From NCBI RefSeq assembly GCF_900475285.1, contig NZ_LS483370.1, positions 510,001 through 574,000 on the forward strand: a DNA stretch of 64,000 bases. The letters are read 5' to 3'. This stretch comes from Pseudomonas taetrolens (GTDB taxonomy: Bacteria; Pseudomonadota; Gammaproteobacteria; Pseudomonadales; Pseudomonadaceae). Positions within the stretch are counted from its first letter, which is position 1. Every line of letters begins with the position of its first letter. Positions 37,951-47,675 of the stretch are shown in pieces. The translations under genes and the position numbers were made by a program. The notes beneath the pieces are model-generated. The model made no database searches. It saw only the letters and a list, made by a program, of their open reading frames with translations, and was not told where the DNA came from.

Positions 37951-40785
37951 TTAATCTCTGTCGCGTATCAGCAAGGGCTTCAAGTAAAAGCCCGTGTGAG
38001 ATTGCGTCATTTCGGCAACCTCTTCCGGTGTGCCGACCGCAATGATCTGACCGCCTTTAGAGCCGCCTTCAGGCCCCAGATCCACCAGCCAGTCAGCCGT
38101 CTTGATCACGTCCAGGTTGTGCTCGATCACCACCACGGTGTTGCCGTGGTCGCGCAGACGATGCAGTACATCCAGCAACTGCTGTATGTCGGCAAAGTGC
38201 AGACCTGTCGTAGGCTCATCGAGGATATACAGCGTCTTGCCTGTATCGCGCTTGGACAGTTCGCGGGATAGCTTGACTCGCTGCGCCTCACCGCCTGACA
38301 ACGTCGTGGCTGACTGCCCCAGCTTGATATAGGAAAGACCTACATCCATCAGGGTTTGCAGCTTACGCGCCAGAGCCGGTACGGCATCGAAGAACACCCG
38401 GGCTTCCTCGATGGTCATCTCGAGGGTTTCGTGGATGCTCTTGCCCTTGTATTTGATCTCCAGGGTTTCGCGGTTGTAGCGCTTGCTTTTGCACACATCG
38501 CACGGCACATAGATATCCGGCAAAAAGTGCATTTCCACCTTGATCAAACCGTCGCCCTGACACGCCTCACAGCGGCCGCCCTTGACGTTGAACGAGAACC
38601 GGCCAGGTCCGTAGCCCCGGGAGCGTGATTCCGGTACACCGGCAAACAATTCGCGAATCGGGGTAAACAGCCCGGTGTAAGTCGCAGGGTTGGAACGAGG
38701 GGTACGACCAATCGGGCTTTGGTCGATATCCACGACTTTGTCCAGATGTTCCAGGCCTTTGATGCTGTCGTGAGCCGCCGCTTCAAGAGTGGTTGCACCA
38801 TTCAGGGCTGTGGCGCTGAGCGGATACAGGGTGTTGTTGATCAGTGTCGACTTGCCCGAGCCCGAAACCCCGGTCACGCAGGTCAGCAGCCCAAGCGGGA
38901 TTTCCAGGTCCACATTGCGCAAGTTGTTACCGCGGGCGCCCTTGAGCGACAACGTCAGCTTTTTATTGCGCGGCGTACGTTTGGCGGGTACGGCGATCTT
39001 CACCCGGCCCGACAGGTATTTGCCGGTTAACGAGTCAGGGTGTGCCATCACCTCGGCGGGTGTGCCTTCAGCAACAATGTGTCCACCATGAACCCCGGCC
39101 CCGGGGCCGATATCCACTACATAATCAGCCAAGCGAATGGCATCTTCATCGTGCTCCACCACGATCACGGTGTTACCGATGTCACGCAGATGCTTGAGTG
39201 TTCCCAGCAGACGGTCGTTATCACGTTGATGCAAGCCAATGGATGGCTCGTCGAGGATATACAACACACCGACCAGGCCAGCACCGATCTGACTGGCCAA
39301 GCGAATACGCTGGGCTTCACCGCCCGACAGGGTGTCGGCGCTGCGATCCAGTGACAGATAGTCGAGACCCACATTCACCAGGAACTGCAGGCGTTCGCGA
39401 ATTTCCTTAAGGATCTTGTCGGCGATTTCGCCACGACGCCCGGTCAGGCTCAGCGTACTGAAATATTCGGTTGCATCACCAATAGGCAGATTGGTCACGG
39501 CCGGCAAGGTTTTCTCGCCCACCCACACGTGACGGGCTTCGCGACGCAGGCGCGTGCCCCTGCAATCAGGGCAAGACTGGGTGCTGAGAAACTTGGCCAG
39601 TTCTTCACGTACGGTGGCTGATTCGGTCTCGCGGTAGCGGCGCTCAAGGTTCGGCACGATCCCTTCAAAGGGGTGCGCGCGCTTCACGATGTCACCGCGA
39701 TCATTCAGGTAGCGGAAATCAACGTTTTGGGTGCCGCTGCCATACAGAATGACTTTTTGCTTGTCGGCCGCCAGTTCACTGAACGGCACCTCGAGGCTGA
39801 AGTCGTAATGCTTGGCCAGCGCCCCGAGCATCTGGAAGTAATAAACGTTGCGCCGGTCCCAGCCGCGAATTGCGCCTTCGGCAAGGGTCAGCTCGCCATT
39901 GACCAGACGTTTGATATCAAAAAACTGCTTAACCCCCAACCCATCACAGGTAGGACAAGCGCCAGCCGGATTGTTGAAGGAAAACAGCTTGGGTTCGAGC
40001 TCACTGATTGCGTGTCCGCAGATCGGGCAGGCGAAGCGGGCGGAGAAGATCATCTCTTCGCCGGGCTCATCGTCCATCGGTGCAACCAGGGCGATGCCGT
40101 CAGCCAGCTTCAGCGCGGTCTCGAACGATTCCGCCAGACGCTGTTGCAGGTCTGCACGGACCTTGAAGCGGTCAACCACCACATCGATGGTGTGCTTCTT
40201 CTGCTTGTCGAGCTTGGGCAACTCGTCCAGCTCGCACAGCTTGCCGTTTACCCGCGCCCGTACAAAGCCCTGAGCCCGCAACTCTTCAAACACGGAAAGG
40301 TGCTCGCCCTTGCGCTCGCGAATGACCGGTGCCAGCAGCATGAGCTTGCTGCCTTCGGGCTGGGCCAACACCAGGTCGACCATCTGGCTGACAGTCTGGG
40401 CTTCCAGTGGAATGTCGTGATCTGGACAGCGGGGAATGCCGACGCGTGCATAGAGCAGGCGCAGGTAGTCGTAAATCTCGGTAATGGTGCCGACAGTGGA
40501 GCGGGGGTTGTGCGAAGTGGATTTCTGTTCGATGGAAATAGCGGGCGAAAGACCTTCGATGGTATCGACGTCGGGCTTTTCCATCATCGACAGGAACTGA
40601 CGCGCATAGGCCGACAGCGACTCAACGTAACGGCGCTGGCCTTCGGCATATAAAGTGTCAAACGCCAGGGATGATTTGCCGGAGCCAGACAGTCCGGTGA
40701 TGACGATCAGTTTGTCCCGTGGCAGGGTCAGGTCGATGTTCTTCAAGTTGTGGGTTCGTGCCCCACGTATCAGGATCTTGTCCAC
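37951..40785 (-). CDS. uvrA: Excinuclease ABC subunit A
   Basis: Damage-recognition ATPase of nucleotide excision repair; loads UvrB on lesions. The GTG start chosen gives [19 protein letters not shown] and 944 aa, the usual Pseudomonas form. An ATG at 40812 would add nine residues. Visible are two ABC modules (Walker [16 protein letters not shown] near residue 31 and [15 protein letters not shown] near 640), two LSGGEAQR signatures and the zinc fingers [10 protein letters not shown]...CPTC and CEACQGDG...CDVC. No LexA box was found upstream. Confidence 0.97.
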   Translation of the reverse strand: MDKILIRGARTHNLKNIDLTLPRDKLIVITGLSGSGKSSLAFDTLYAEGQRRYVESLSAYARQFLSMMEKPDVDTIEGLSPAISIEQKSTSHNPRSTVGTITEIYDYLRLLYARVGIPRCPDHDIPLEAQTVSQMVDLVLAQPEGSKLMLLAPVIRERKGEHLSVFEELRAQGFVRARVNGKLCELDELPKLDKQKKHTIDVVVDRFKVRADLQQRLAESFETALKLADGIALVAPMDDEPGEEMIFSARFACPICGHAISELEPKLFSFNNPAGACPTCDGLGVKQFFDIKRLVNGELTLAEGAIRGWDRRNVYYFQMLGALAKHYDFSLEVPFSELAADKQKVILYGSGTQNVDFRYLNDRGDIVKRAHPFEGIVPNLERRYRETESATVREELAKFLSTQSCPDCRGTRLRREARHVWVGEKTLPAVTNLPIGDATEYFSTLSLTGRRGEIADKILKEIRERLQFLVNVGLDYLSLDRSADTLSGGEAQRIRLASQIGAGLVGVLYILDEPSIGLHQRDNDRLLGTLKHLRDIGNTVIVVEHDEDAIRLADYVVDIGPGAGVHGGHIVAEGTPAEVMAHPDSLTGKYLSGRVKIAVPAKRTPRNKKLTLSLKGARGNNLRNVDLEIPLGLLTCVTGVSGSGKSTLINNTLYPLSATALNGATTLEAAAHDSIKGLEHLDKVVDIDQSPIGRTPRSNPATYTGLFTPIRELFAGVPESRSRGYGPGRFSFNVKGGRCEACQGDGLIKVEMHFLPDIYVPCDVCKSKRYNRETLEIKYKGKSIHETLEMTIEEARVFFDAVPALARKLQTLMDVGLSYIKLGQSATTLSGGEAQRVKLSRELSKRDTGKTLYILDEPTTGLHFADIQQLLDVLHRLRDHGNTVVVIEHNLDVIKTADWLVDLGPEGGSKGGQIIAVGTPEEVAEMTQSHTGFYLKPLLIRDRD

Positions 40786-40981
40786 TGCGGCCTCGCTTGG
40801 CGGGCATAACATAAACGAATGAGTATACGGATCTGTGCGAAAGCTGTGCAGGTCCTTAATGGCACGTAGTCATTATCGGCCTTTATAACTTTTGCGTGAC
40901 AAAGCGTCGCGCATCCCTCGTGTGTGTGCTGTTACTCGATGGGACTGGTAGAATCGCCGCCGGTTCACATGAGGTTTTTCC

Positions 40982-42373
40982 ATGCACGATCCCTACAGCG
41001 AACGCATGAGTGGCAGCGAGACCCGAGCAGCAAGCGGTCTGGCCCTTGTGTTCGCCTTCCGTATGCTGGGCATGTTTATGGTGTTGCCGGTACTGGCGAC
41101 CTATGGAATGGACCTGGCAGGAGCGACGCCGGCCCTGATTGGTTTGGCAATTGGCGCTTATGGCCTGACTCAGGCTATTTTTCAGATTCCGTTCGGGGTT
41201 ATCTCTGACCGTATTGGCCGTCGTCCCGTGATCTATCTGGGATTGATCGTCTTCGCGTTGGGTAGCGTGCTGGCGGCGAATTCAGATTCGATCTGGGGTG
41301 TTATCGCCGGACGTATCCTGCAAGGTGCCGGTGCTATTTCTGCTGCGGTGATGGCATTGCTCTCGGACCTGACCCGCGAACAACATCGCACCAAGGCCAT
41401 GGCCATGATCGGCATGACCATTGGTTTGTCGTTTGCTGTCGCGATGGTGGTGGGGCCGTTGCTGACCCGGGCCTTTGGCTTGTCGGGGTTGTTTTTGGCA
41501 ACGGGTGTGATGGCGCTGGCAGGGATTGTGATCGTCATGTTCATGGTGCCGCGCTCGACCGGCACCTTGCAGCATCGTGAATCCGGCGTAGCCAGGCAGG
41601 CCTTGCTGCCGACCCTGCGTCACCCGGACCTGCTGCGTCTGGATCTGGGCATTTTTGTGTTGCACGCCATGTTGATGTCGAGCTTCATCGCATTGCCGCT
41701 GGCGTTGGTCGAAAAAGCCGGCCTGCCCAAAGAGCAACATTGGTGGGTCTACCTCACGGCCTTGCTGATTTCATTTTTCGCCATGATTCCGTTCATCATC
41801 TACGGCGAAAAGAAACGCAAAATGAAACGAGTTTTACTCGGCGCCGTCGTGACGTTGATGCTCACTGAGCTATTCTTCTGGCAGTTCGGCAATAGTTTGC
41901 GAGCGCTGGTGATCGGAACCGTGGTGTTTTTCACGGCGTTCAACCTGCTGGAGGCATCGTTGCCTTCGCTGATCAGCAAGGTGTCACCGGCAGGTGGCAA
42001 GGGCACCGCGATGGGGGTGTATTCGACCAGTCAATTCCTGGGGTCGGCACTGGGCGGCATTCTCGGCGGCTGGTTATTCCAGCATGGCGGTCTGTCGGTT
42101 GTGTTCCTCGGATGCGCAGGTCTGGCTGCACTCTGGCTTGTCTTTGCTGTTACCATGCGCGAACCGCCGTATGTGACAAGCCTGCGTTTGCCGTTATCGC
42201 CTGAGGCGCTTCGCGAAGCAGGTCTGACCGAACGTTTAAAGGCTGTTGCTGGCGTGACAGATGCAGTGGTGGTAGCCGAAGAGGCTGCCATTTATATCAA
42301 ATTGGACACCGAACTATTGGATCGCGCGACACTCGAGCAGTTGGTTAATCCAGCGCCGACGTGCGAAGCCTAG
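40982..42373 (+). CDS. MFS transporter, YajR-like, with C-terminal ferredoxin-like domain
   Basis: Major facilitator protein of 463 aa with about 12 transmembrane helices and the MFS loop motif GVISDRIGRRPVIYLG after helix 2. After the last helix, about 70 residues (from about 395) form a soluble tail, including LKAVAGVTDAVVVAEEAAIYIKLD. This resembles the YAM domain of E. coli YajR, a proton-driven exporter of unknown natural substrate. It is divergent from uvrA and 9 nt upstream of ssb, so it is probably co-transcribed with ssb, as in P. aeruginosa PA4233-PA4232. The substrate is unknown. Confidence 0.88.
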   Translation: MHDPYSERMSGSETRAASGLALVFAFRMLGMFMVLPVLATYGMDLAGATPALIGLAIGAYGLTQAIFQIPFGVISDRIGRRPVIYLGLIVFALGSVLAANSDSIWGVIAGRILQGAGAISAAVMALLSDLTREQHRTKAMAMIGMTIGLSFAVAMVVGPLLTRAFGLSGLFLATGVMALAGIVIVMFMVPRSTGTLQHRESGVARQALLPTLRHPDLLRLDLGIFVLHAMLMSSFIALPLALVEKAGLPKEQHWWVYLTALLISFFAMIPFIIYGEKKRKMKRVLLGAVVTLMLTELFFWQFGNSLRALVIGTVVFFTAFNLLEASLPSLISKVSPAGGKGTAMGVYSTSQFLGSALGGILGGWLFQHGGLSVVFLGCAGLAALWLVFAVTMREPPYVTSLRLPLSPEALREAGLTERLKAVAGVTDAVVVAEEAAIYIKLDTELLDRATLEQLVNPAPTCEA

Positions 42374-42382
42374 GAGAACGTT

Positions 42383-42907
42383 ATGGCCCGTGGGGTTAAC
42401 AAAGTTATATTGGTCGGCACATGCGGCCAGGATCCCGAAGTTCGCTACTTGCCTAACGGTAATGCCGTGACCAACCTGAGTCTGGCAACCAGCGAACAGT
42501 GGACTGACAAGCAAACCGGTCAAAAAGTCGAAAAAACCGAATGGCACCGTGTATCGATGTTCGGCAAGGTCGCTGAGATCGCGGGTGAATACCTGCGTAA
42601 AGGTTCGCAGGTCTACATCGAAGGCAAGCTGCAGACCCGCGAGTGGGAAAAAGACGGTATCAAGCGTTACACCACTGAAATCGTGGTCGACATGCAAGGC
42701 ACCATGCAACTGCTGGGTGGCCGCCCACAGGGCGACCAACAAAACCAGGGCGGTGGTAATAACTACCAGCAATCCGCTCCGCGCCAGCAGGCTCAACGCC
42801 CTGCGCCGCAACAGCAGCCACAGCGCGAGTCGCGTCCAGCGCCGCAACAGCAGGCAGCACAACCTGCTCCGGATTTCGACAGCTTCGATGACGATATCCC
42901 GTTCTAG
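42383..42907 (+). CDS. ssb: Single-stranded DNA-binding protein
   Basis: Coats single-stranded DNA in replication, repair and recombination. It is 174 aa. The OB fold (1-110) includes [19 protein letters not shown] and [22 protein letters not shown] Gln/Pro-rich linker (about 115-160) follows, with the acidic DDDIPF tail that recruits partner proteins. The linker has many CAG/CAA and CCG codons, as usual. A strong terminator follows. Confidence 0.97.
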   Translation: MARGVNKVILVGTCGQDPEVRYLPNGNAVTNLSLATSEQWTDKQTGQKVEKTEWHRVSMFGKVAEIAGEYLRKGSQVYIEGKLQTREWEKDGIKRYTTEIVVDMQGTMQLLGGRPQGDQQNQGGGNNYQQSAPRQQAQRPAPQQQPQRESRPAPQQQAAQPAPDFDSFDDDIPF

Positions 42908-42953
42908 GTTACATGAGGTCAGGCTGCCGTTTACGAACGGCATGCCCAACCAA

Positions 42954-42990
42954 AAAAAGGCCCGTCGCTGATTCAGCGACGGGCCTTTTT
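42954..42990. terminator. Bidirectional terminator between ssb and the MFS gene
   Basis: A perfect 17-bp inverted repeat (42954-42970 with 42974-42990) with an ATT loop. It is flanked by A7 on the left and T5 on the right, so it can serve ssb and the converging transporter gene. Confidence 0.95.
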
Positions 42991-43003
42991 GTTGGGTGCG
43001 GGT

Positions 43004-44194
43004 TTACGTGCGGCGCATTAGTAGCAGGGCGACCACGATTGCGAGGCCGGCGATGCCTGCCGAGATCATTCCCAATGATTCCAGCCCGAAGTGACGAATG
43101 CCCAGTCCGCCCAGAATCGCGCCCAATCCGATCCCGGCATTGGCGGCTGAGATGTTCATGGTGGCCGCGAGTGCCTGAGCCTTGGCACCTGCGCGCATGA
43201 CCCGAACCTGGCAAATCGGGAACAGTGCGGTATAGGCGATACCCCACACAATCAGTGCCACGATCAACCATCCGTGTTGCGATGCCAGCGGCGTGGCAGC
43301 CAGCATGCCGATGGCCAGTAAGACCAGAAACAGCACCGTTGAGCCTAGCGGACTCCGGTCAACCAGACGCCCGCCGAAATGATTGCCTAGCATGCCCACG
43401 GCACCAAAGCCCATCAGCCACCATCCGACTTGACCCGGCGCGATCCCCGCCAGTCGTTGCAAGGTGTCAGCCAAATAGGTGTAGGCGGTGAACATGGCGG
43501 TGAACGCCAAGGTAGAAAGCGCAACGTGAGCCAGAAAGCGCGGGTCTTTGAAAATGCCGGTCTGCTTATCTCCCGTAGTGCGTTGGGGAGCTGATGGCAG
43601 CGCTGGCATAAAGAGGCGGATCAACAGGCCTATCAGCAAGCACAGGGCGGCCAGTATCCAGAAGCTCCCACGCCAGCCAACGGAGTCCGCGGCCAGGGTG
43701 CCAAGCGGGATACCAAACACCAGCGCAGCGGAAATACCCATATAAACGTTGGCAACGGCTTTGCCGGCATGTGCCGGACCGGCCAGTTGCCCGGCGGTTT
43801 CGCTGGCGGTGCCCCAAAACACCGGGAGCAGTAGCGCTGGAATGAAACGGGCGAGTGCAAGTACCCAAATATTGGGCGCCAGGGCTGCCAGAACATTGGA
43901 TGCCGCGAACACCAGCAGGATGCAGGTGAACAGCTGTCTGCGATCGATATGAGCAAGCCGGGCGGTCAGGATAGGACCGAACAGCATCACAGTGAAGGCG
44001 AACAGCGTCACCAGTTGTCCCGCCATGGCGATGGAGACACCCAGGTCTTTGGCCAGCGCGGGCAGTAGACCGATGATCAAAAATTCAGTGGTCACAATCA
44101 CGAATGCGGCTATGGCCATGATGGTGATTTGCAGGCCCGTTTGTGATCGGGTGGCGCTACCGACTACTGGGGCGGTCAATGATGAAGAGGGCAT
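43004..44194 (-). CDS. MFS transporter, DHA1/arabinose-efflux-type
   Basis: A 396-aa protein with about 12 hydrophobic segments. The start of TM1 (IMAIAAFVIVTTEFLIIGLLPALAKDLGVS) is characteristic of the SotB/AraJ/YdhP group of drug and sugar exporters. It is transcribed divergently from a LysR regulator 111 bp away, which usually means the regulator controls the pump in response to its substrate. The substrate cannot be read from sequence. It converges on ssb across a shared terminator. Confidence 0.9.
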   Translation of the reverse strand: MPSSSLTAPVVGSATRSQTGLQITIMAIAAFVIVTTEFLIIGLLPALAKDLGVSIAMAGQLVTLFAFTVMLFGPILTARLAHIDRRQLFTCILLVFAASNVLAALAPNIWVLALARFIPALLLPVFWGTASETAGQLAGPAHAGKAVANVYMGISAALVFGIPLGTLAADSVGWRGSFWILAALCLLIGLLIRLFMPALPSAPQRTTGDKQTGIFKDPRFLAHVALSTLAFTAMFTAYTYLADTLQRLAGIAPGQVGWWLMGFGAVGMLGNHFGGRLVDRSPLGSTVLFLVLLAIGMLAATPLASQHGWLIVALIVWGIAYTALFPICQVRVMRAGAKAQALAATMNISAANAGIGLGAILGGLGIRHFGLESLGMISAGIAGLAIVVALLLMRRT

Positions 44195-44242
44195 GTGTGT
44201 TGCTCTATGAAAAAATCAGAGCGTCAGTTTATTAGAGAAGTA

Positions 44243-44265
44243 AGTTCATATTGAGGCTATAAACT
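44243..44265. promoter_or_regulatory. Candidate LysR operator between the divergent MFS and regulator genes
   Basis: The interrupted palindrome AGTTcATA-N7-TATaAACT (44243-44265) lies about midway between the two start codons. It is of the T-N11-A type bound by LysR-family regulators. One mismatch per arm; the role is inferred from position. Confidence 0.45.
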
Positions 44266-44305
44266 ACGCAATGATGTGAATTCAAATCGCTAATGGTGCG
44301 CTGCC

Positions 44306-45214
44306 ATGTTCTCTTCCGAACGCCTGAAAGGCATTGATGTATTTGTCTGTGTTGCAGAAACAGGCAGTTTTACGGCCGCAGCCGAGCGTCTGAACTTGAC
44401 CGGTTCAGCCATCAGCAAAGGCATTGCTAGATTGGAGGCGCGACTCGACATTCGACTGTTCAATCGGACCACCCGCAGGCTCTCGCTGACCGATGCCGGG
44501 GTCAGGTTTTACCGGACCTGTACCAACGTGCTGGGAGAGTTGGAGGAGGCAGAAATGGCCCTCCATGCCCAGAATACCGAGCCCATGGGGCGCGTGCGCA
44601 TCGACTTGCCAGCAGCCTACGGTCGCCTGCATGCGCTGGGCGTTATTTTGCGATGCGTTGCAGACCATGCATTGCTGCTTCCCCATATCTCGTTCTCTGA
44701 CCGCTTCGTTGATCCTGTCGAAGAAGATATCGATATTGTCGTGCGCATTGGTGGGTCGGATATTTGGCCGGATGCCCTGGGGCGGCGTTACCTGGGGACG
44801 GAGCGCCTGGTTTTTTGTGCCTCGCCACACTATTTGATGAAGCACGGTGAGCCCCGGACTGAGCATGATCTGGAACACCACAGTTGCGTGGTGTACGCCC
44901 GTGGTGATGGCATGGTCAACCCTTGGCACTTTGCCGGTACTCATGGGGGCGGTACCGAGCGTCGCGTTCTGCCTGCACGTATTGCCGTTGGGGACGGCGA
45001 AGGTCAGGCGGCAGCTGTCCTGGCCGGGCAGGGCATTGCGCAACTTCCGACCTGGCTGATCAAACAAGCGCTGGAGGCGGGCACGCTGGTGGAAGTCTTG
45101 CCGCATCTGGCCACCGACGGCTCGCCGCTGAATTTGGTCTGGCTCAAGCGTCGGCAGTCGCAACCCAAGGTCAGCGTGTTGCTGGAGGCGCTGGGTGCAT
45201 CATTGACCTCCTGA
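44306..45214 (+). CDS. LysR-family transcriptional regulator
   Basis: A 302-aa protein with the N-terminal winged helix (about 5-65: LKGIDVFVCVAETGSFTAAAERLNLTGSAISKGIARLE). A two-lobe periplasmic-binding-like effector domain follows (about 90-295). It most likely regulates the divergent MFS pump. The helix composition (SAISKGIARLEARLDIRLFNRTTRRLSLTDAG) places it in the CrgA/AaeR-like subgroup. The effector is unknown. Confidence 0.92.
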   Translation: MFSSERLKGIDVFVCVAETGSFTAAAERLNLTGSAISKGIARLEARLDIRLFNRTTRRLSLTDAGVRFYRTCTNVLGELEEAEMALHAQNTEPMGRVRIDLPAAYGRLHALGVILRCVADHALLLPHISFSDRFVDPVEEDIDIVVRIGGSDIWPDALGRRYLGTERLVFCASPHYLMKHGEPRTEHDLEHHSCVVYARGDGMVNPWHFAGTHGGGTERRVLPARIAVGDGEGQAAAVLAGQGIAQLPTWLIKQALEAGTLVEVLPHLATDGSPLNLVWLKRRQSQPKVSVLLEALGASLTS

Positions 45215-45416
45215 TCAAATCCGGGCGAGCCCTTTGGGCATATGTTGGCTCAGGACAGGCATTGTCATGTGTCATGAGCCGGTTTCTGAACGAAGTTACG
45301 GACTCCCTCCGACAGTTGGCTACGCTGTAACTCAAGAAACAGGACGATCGGGCTGAAAAGCGGCGTGGTTGTCCACTTTCATTCAGTTCAGCGATGCCCA
45401 AGAGGGACCACCGGTT

Positions 45417-47531
45417 TTGTTTAAATTCAAAACAGCTATTTTGCTCATCATCCTGTTGCTCACAGGGAATGGCATCCTTCAGGCGGCACCCACGCTGGCT
45501 TCCGTGATCAAGGCCGAAGAAGTCGATGGCAAGCCGCCTGTGCTGGTCAACGGTGGGTTGCTTGGGGCACTGGGTGCTGGAATGGATGAAGTCCAGGGGC
45601 GGTTGGGTTTGAGCATGCACCTGCTGGATGGCTGGCGCTTGCGTGCAGCACGGGCAGGGGAAGAGGCTGAAGTGCTCGCCGAGCAGGCCTATGAACATCC
45701 CTCCTGGAATGCGGCCGCCGATTTCCTCATTGTATCCGTCACCTGGTTTGCCGCTTTCATAGGATTAATGCTGCTCGCACGGTTGGTGCTCAACTATGTG
45801 TGTAGCCGTCGCGTGACTCAAAACAAGGTACGGGTGAAGTCCCTGCTGGGCTATGCGCTGCCGTATCTGTTTCCGGCGATGATCGCTTTGCCATTGACGT
45901 TGTCTGTCAGTCGTTTTTTACAGGACTCAATGGGTGTCTCGCTGGCGCTCAGTCTCGCGTATGCCAGCAGTGGTGGGGTTTTCTGCGCGGCGCTGGTGCT
46001 GACCATGAATGCAATGTTCGATGTCGGGCACAAGCGCCGCGCGGTGGATATCATTCGCCGGACGGCTCCGCGCTCTTTGTTTGTAATCGGTTTTTCCGCG
46101 GCCCTGAGTGATGCGCTTAACAGCCTGAAAATAGCCTGGCAAATAGGTGTCAATCTCGCCAGTTGCTTGTCGGTTGTGGCAGGACTGATTGCGTGTATCG
46201 CATTTGCTCATTTGGTGGTCAGGTTGCGGCGTCCGGTGGCGCACCTGATTCGCAATCGGGCATTGGCACAGCGTTTGGGGCAGCCGGCGCTTCAAGAGTC
46301 CCTGCGGATCTTTTCAGTGCTGTGGTATTGGCCCATTCTGCTGATGCTGCTGGTGTCGGCGTTCAACCTGCTGGGGGTGGGCGAAAGCAGCGAGCGAACC
46401 TTGCGCAACGCCTTGATGACTTCGGGCTTGCTGATTGGCACCGTGTTTTTAAGTACCACGCTGCACCATTGGTTCAGGACCGCCCCTCGAAGCAGCGGTG
46501 CGTATAAAGTGCGTTTGCTTAATGTGATGTATGCCGTTCTGCGGATTGTCCTGGCCGTGACCTTTATCGAGCTGCTGGTACAGATCTGGGGTTTTTCCCT
46601 GTTGGCATTTGCTTCAGACAGCAGTACGGGTAAGGTCATCAGCGATTCACTGGGGCATATTTTATTGATTTTGTTGGTGACGTGGCTGGCCTGGGTGGTG
46701 CTCGATACCGCGATCCAGCAGGCCTTGCAGCCTACCGTTAACCGACGGGGGAGCCGGGAGCCAAGCACCCGCACCAAGACCATCCTGCCGTTGTTGCGCA
46801 ACGCGATCAAAGTGATTCTGGTGGTGGTGTGTACCATCACTACCATGGCCAATCTGGGGGTCAACGTCGCGCCCTTTCTTGCCGGTGCCGGGGTGATCGG
46901 GCTGGCAATCGGCTTTGGTTCTCAGCAGTTGGTACAAGACGTGATCACGGGGCTGTTCATTATTATTGAAGACACCATTTCGGTCGGCGACTGGGTGGTG
47001 GTGGACTCCAATCATTCTGGCACCGTCGAGGGACTGACCATTCGCACCTTGCGTCTGCGCGATTCTCGCGGCTTTGTGCACTCGGTTCCGTTTGGTCAGA
47101 TCAAGGTGGTCATTAACCATTCCCGTCAATTTGCGTACGCCTTCTTTTCGGTGCAGTTCACCTATGACTCCGATATGGACAAAGCCACTGAGGTGATCCG
47201 CGAGGCTGGTCAGCAGATCAGTGATGACCCTTTGCTCAGTCTTAGCCTGCAAGGTTCACTGACCATTTTTGGGGTCGATAGCATGAGCCTGGACGGGGTG
47301 GTGATTACCGCGCAGTTTCGTACGGTCTCCGGTGCTCAGAACACCATCAGCCGTGCCTTCAACGCCCGACTTAAAAAGCTTGTGGATAAGTCCGCGGATG
47401 TACACTTTGCACAACATTATCCACAGGGCTTTCTCATGCCGGTGCGAGAGACCGAAGGCCGCGCTGAATCGGCCACGGTCAAGCAGCAGCCTGCGGTGTT
47501 ACTGACCGACATCCCGCCACAGTCACAATGA
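45417..47531 (+). CDS. MscS-family mechanosensitive channel, large YbiO-like form
   Basis: A pressure-relief channel of the inner membrane. No ATG is available near the N-terminus. I chose a TTG at 45417, preceded by AGAGGGA, because it opens directly into a signal peptide (FKFKTAILLIILLLTGNGILQAA). A TTG at 45369 would add 16 residues. The product is about 704 aa with a periplasmic N-terminal part and several membrane helices. The MscS core near residue 480-530 (NVAPFLAGAGVIGLAIGFGSQQLVQDVITGLFIIIEDTISVGDWV) is followed by the beta and C-terminal vestibule domains. The size fits YbiO/MscM-type channels. Confidence 0.88.
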   Translation: MFKFKTAILLIILLLTGNGILQAAPTLASVIKAEEVDGKPPVLVNGGLLGALGAGMDEVQGRLGLSMHLLDGWRLRAARAGEEAEVLAEQAYEHPSWNAAADFLIVSVTWFAAFIGLMLLARLVLNYVCSRRVTQNKVRVKSLLGYALPYLFPAMIALPLTLSVSRFLQDSMGVSLALSLAYASSGGVFCAALVLTMNAMFDVGHKRRAVDIIRRTAPRSLFVIGFSAALSDALNSLKIAWQIGVNLASCLSVVAGLIACIAFAHLVVRLRRPVAHLIRNRALAQRLGQPALQESLRIFSVLWYWPILLMLLVSAFNLLGVGESSERTLRNALMTSGLLIGTVFLSTTLHHWFRTAPRSSGAYKVRLLNVMYAVLRIVLAVTFIELLVQIWGFSLLAFASDSSTGKVISDSLGHILLILLVTWLAWVVLDTAIQQALQPTVNRRGSREPSTRTKTILPLLRNAIKVILVVVCTITTMANLGVNVAPFLAGAGVIGLAIGFGSQQLVQDVITGLFIIIEDTISVGDWVVVDSNHSGTVEGLTIRTLRLRDSRGFVHSVPFGQIKVVINHSRQFAYAFFSVQFTYDSDMDKATEVIREAGQQISDDPLLSLSLQGSLTIFGVDSMSLDGVVITAQFRTVSGAQNTISRAFNARLKKLVDKSADVHFAQHYPQGFLMPVRETEGRAESATVKQQPAVLLTDIPPQSQ

Positions 47532-47616
47532 TGGCCAATGACTCGGGACACAGTTTGTCAGTGACGACAGGCAGATAAACCCGCAAAATACGTGGGTCAT
47601 AAACATGACCAACAGT

Positions 47617-47641
47617 TTGCACGGTTGGTTTCTGGTATATA
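47617..47641 (+). promoter_or_regulatory. Possible extended -10 promoter for the SDR pair
   Basis: TGGTATATA (47633-47641) resembles an extended -10 with a poor upstream hexamer TTGCAC (47617-47622). It sits 35 nt before the first SDR gene in the 144-nt gap after the channel gene. Confidence 0.3.
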
Positions 47642-47675
47642 TCACCGTTCTGAATAGACTGAGCCTGCACACTCT

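Noticed and set aside
40786..40981. LexA box in the uvrA-MFS divergent region
   Set aside because: No CTGT-N8-ACAG sequence is present on either strand; only single half sites were seen.
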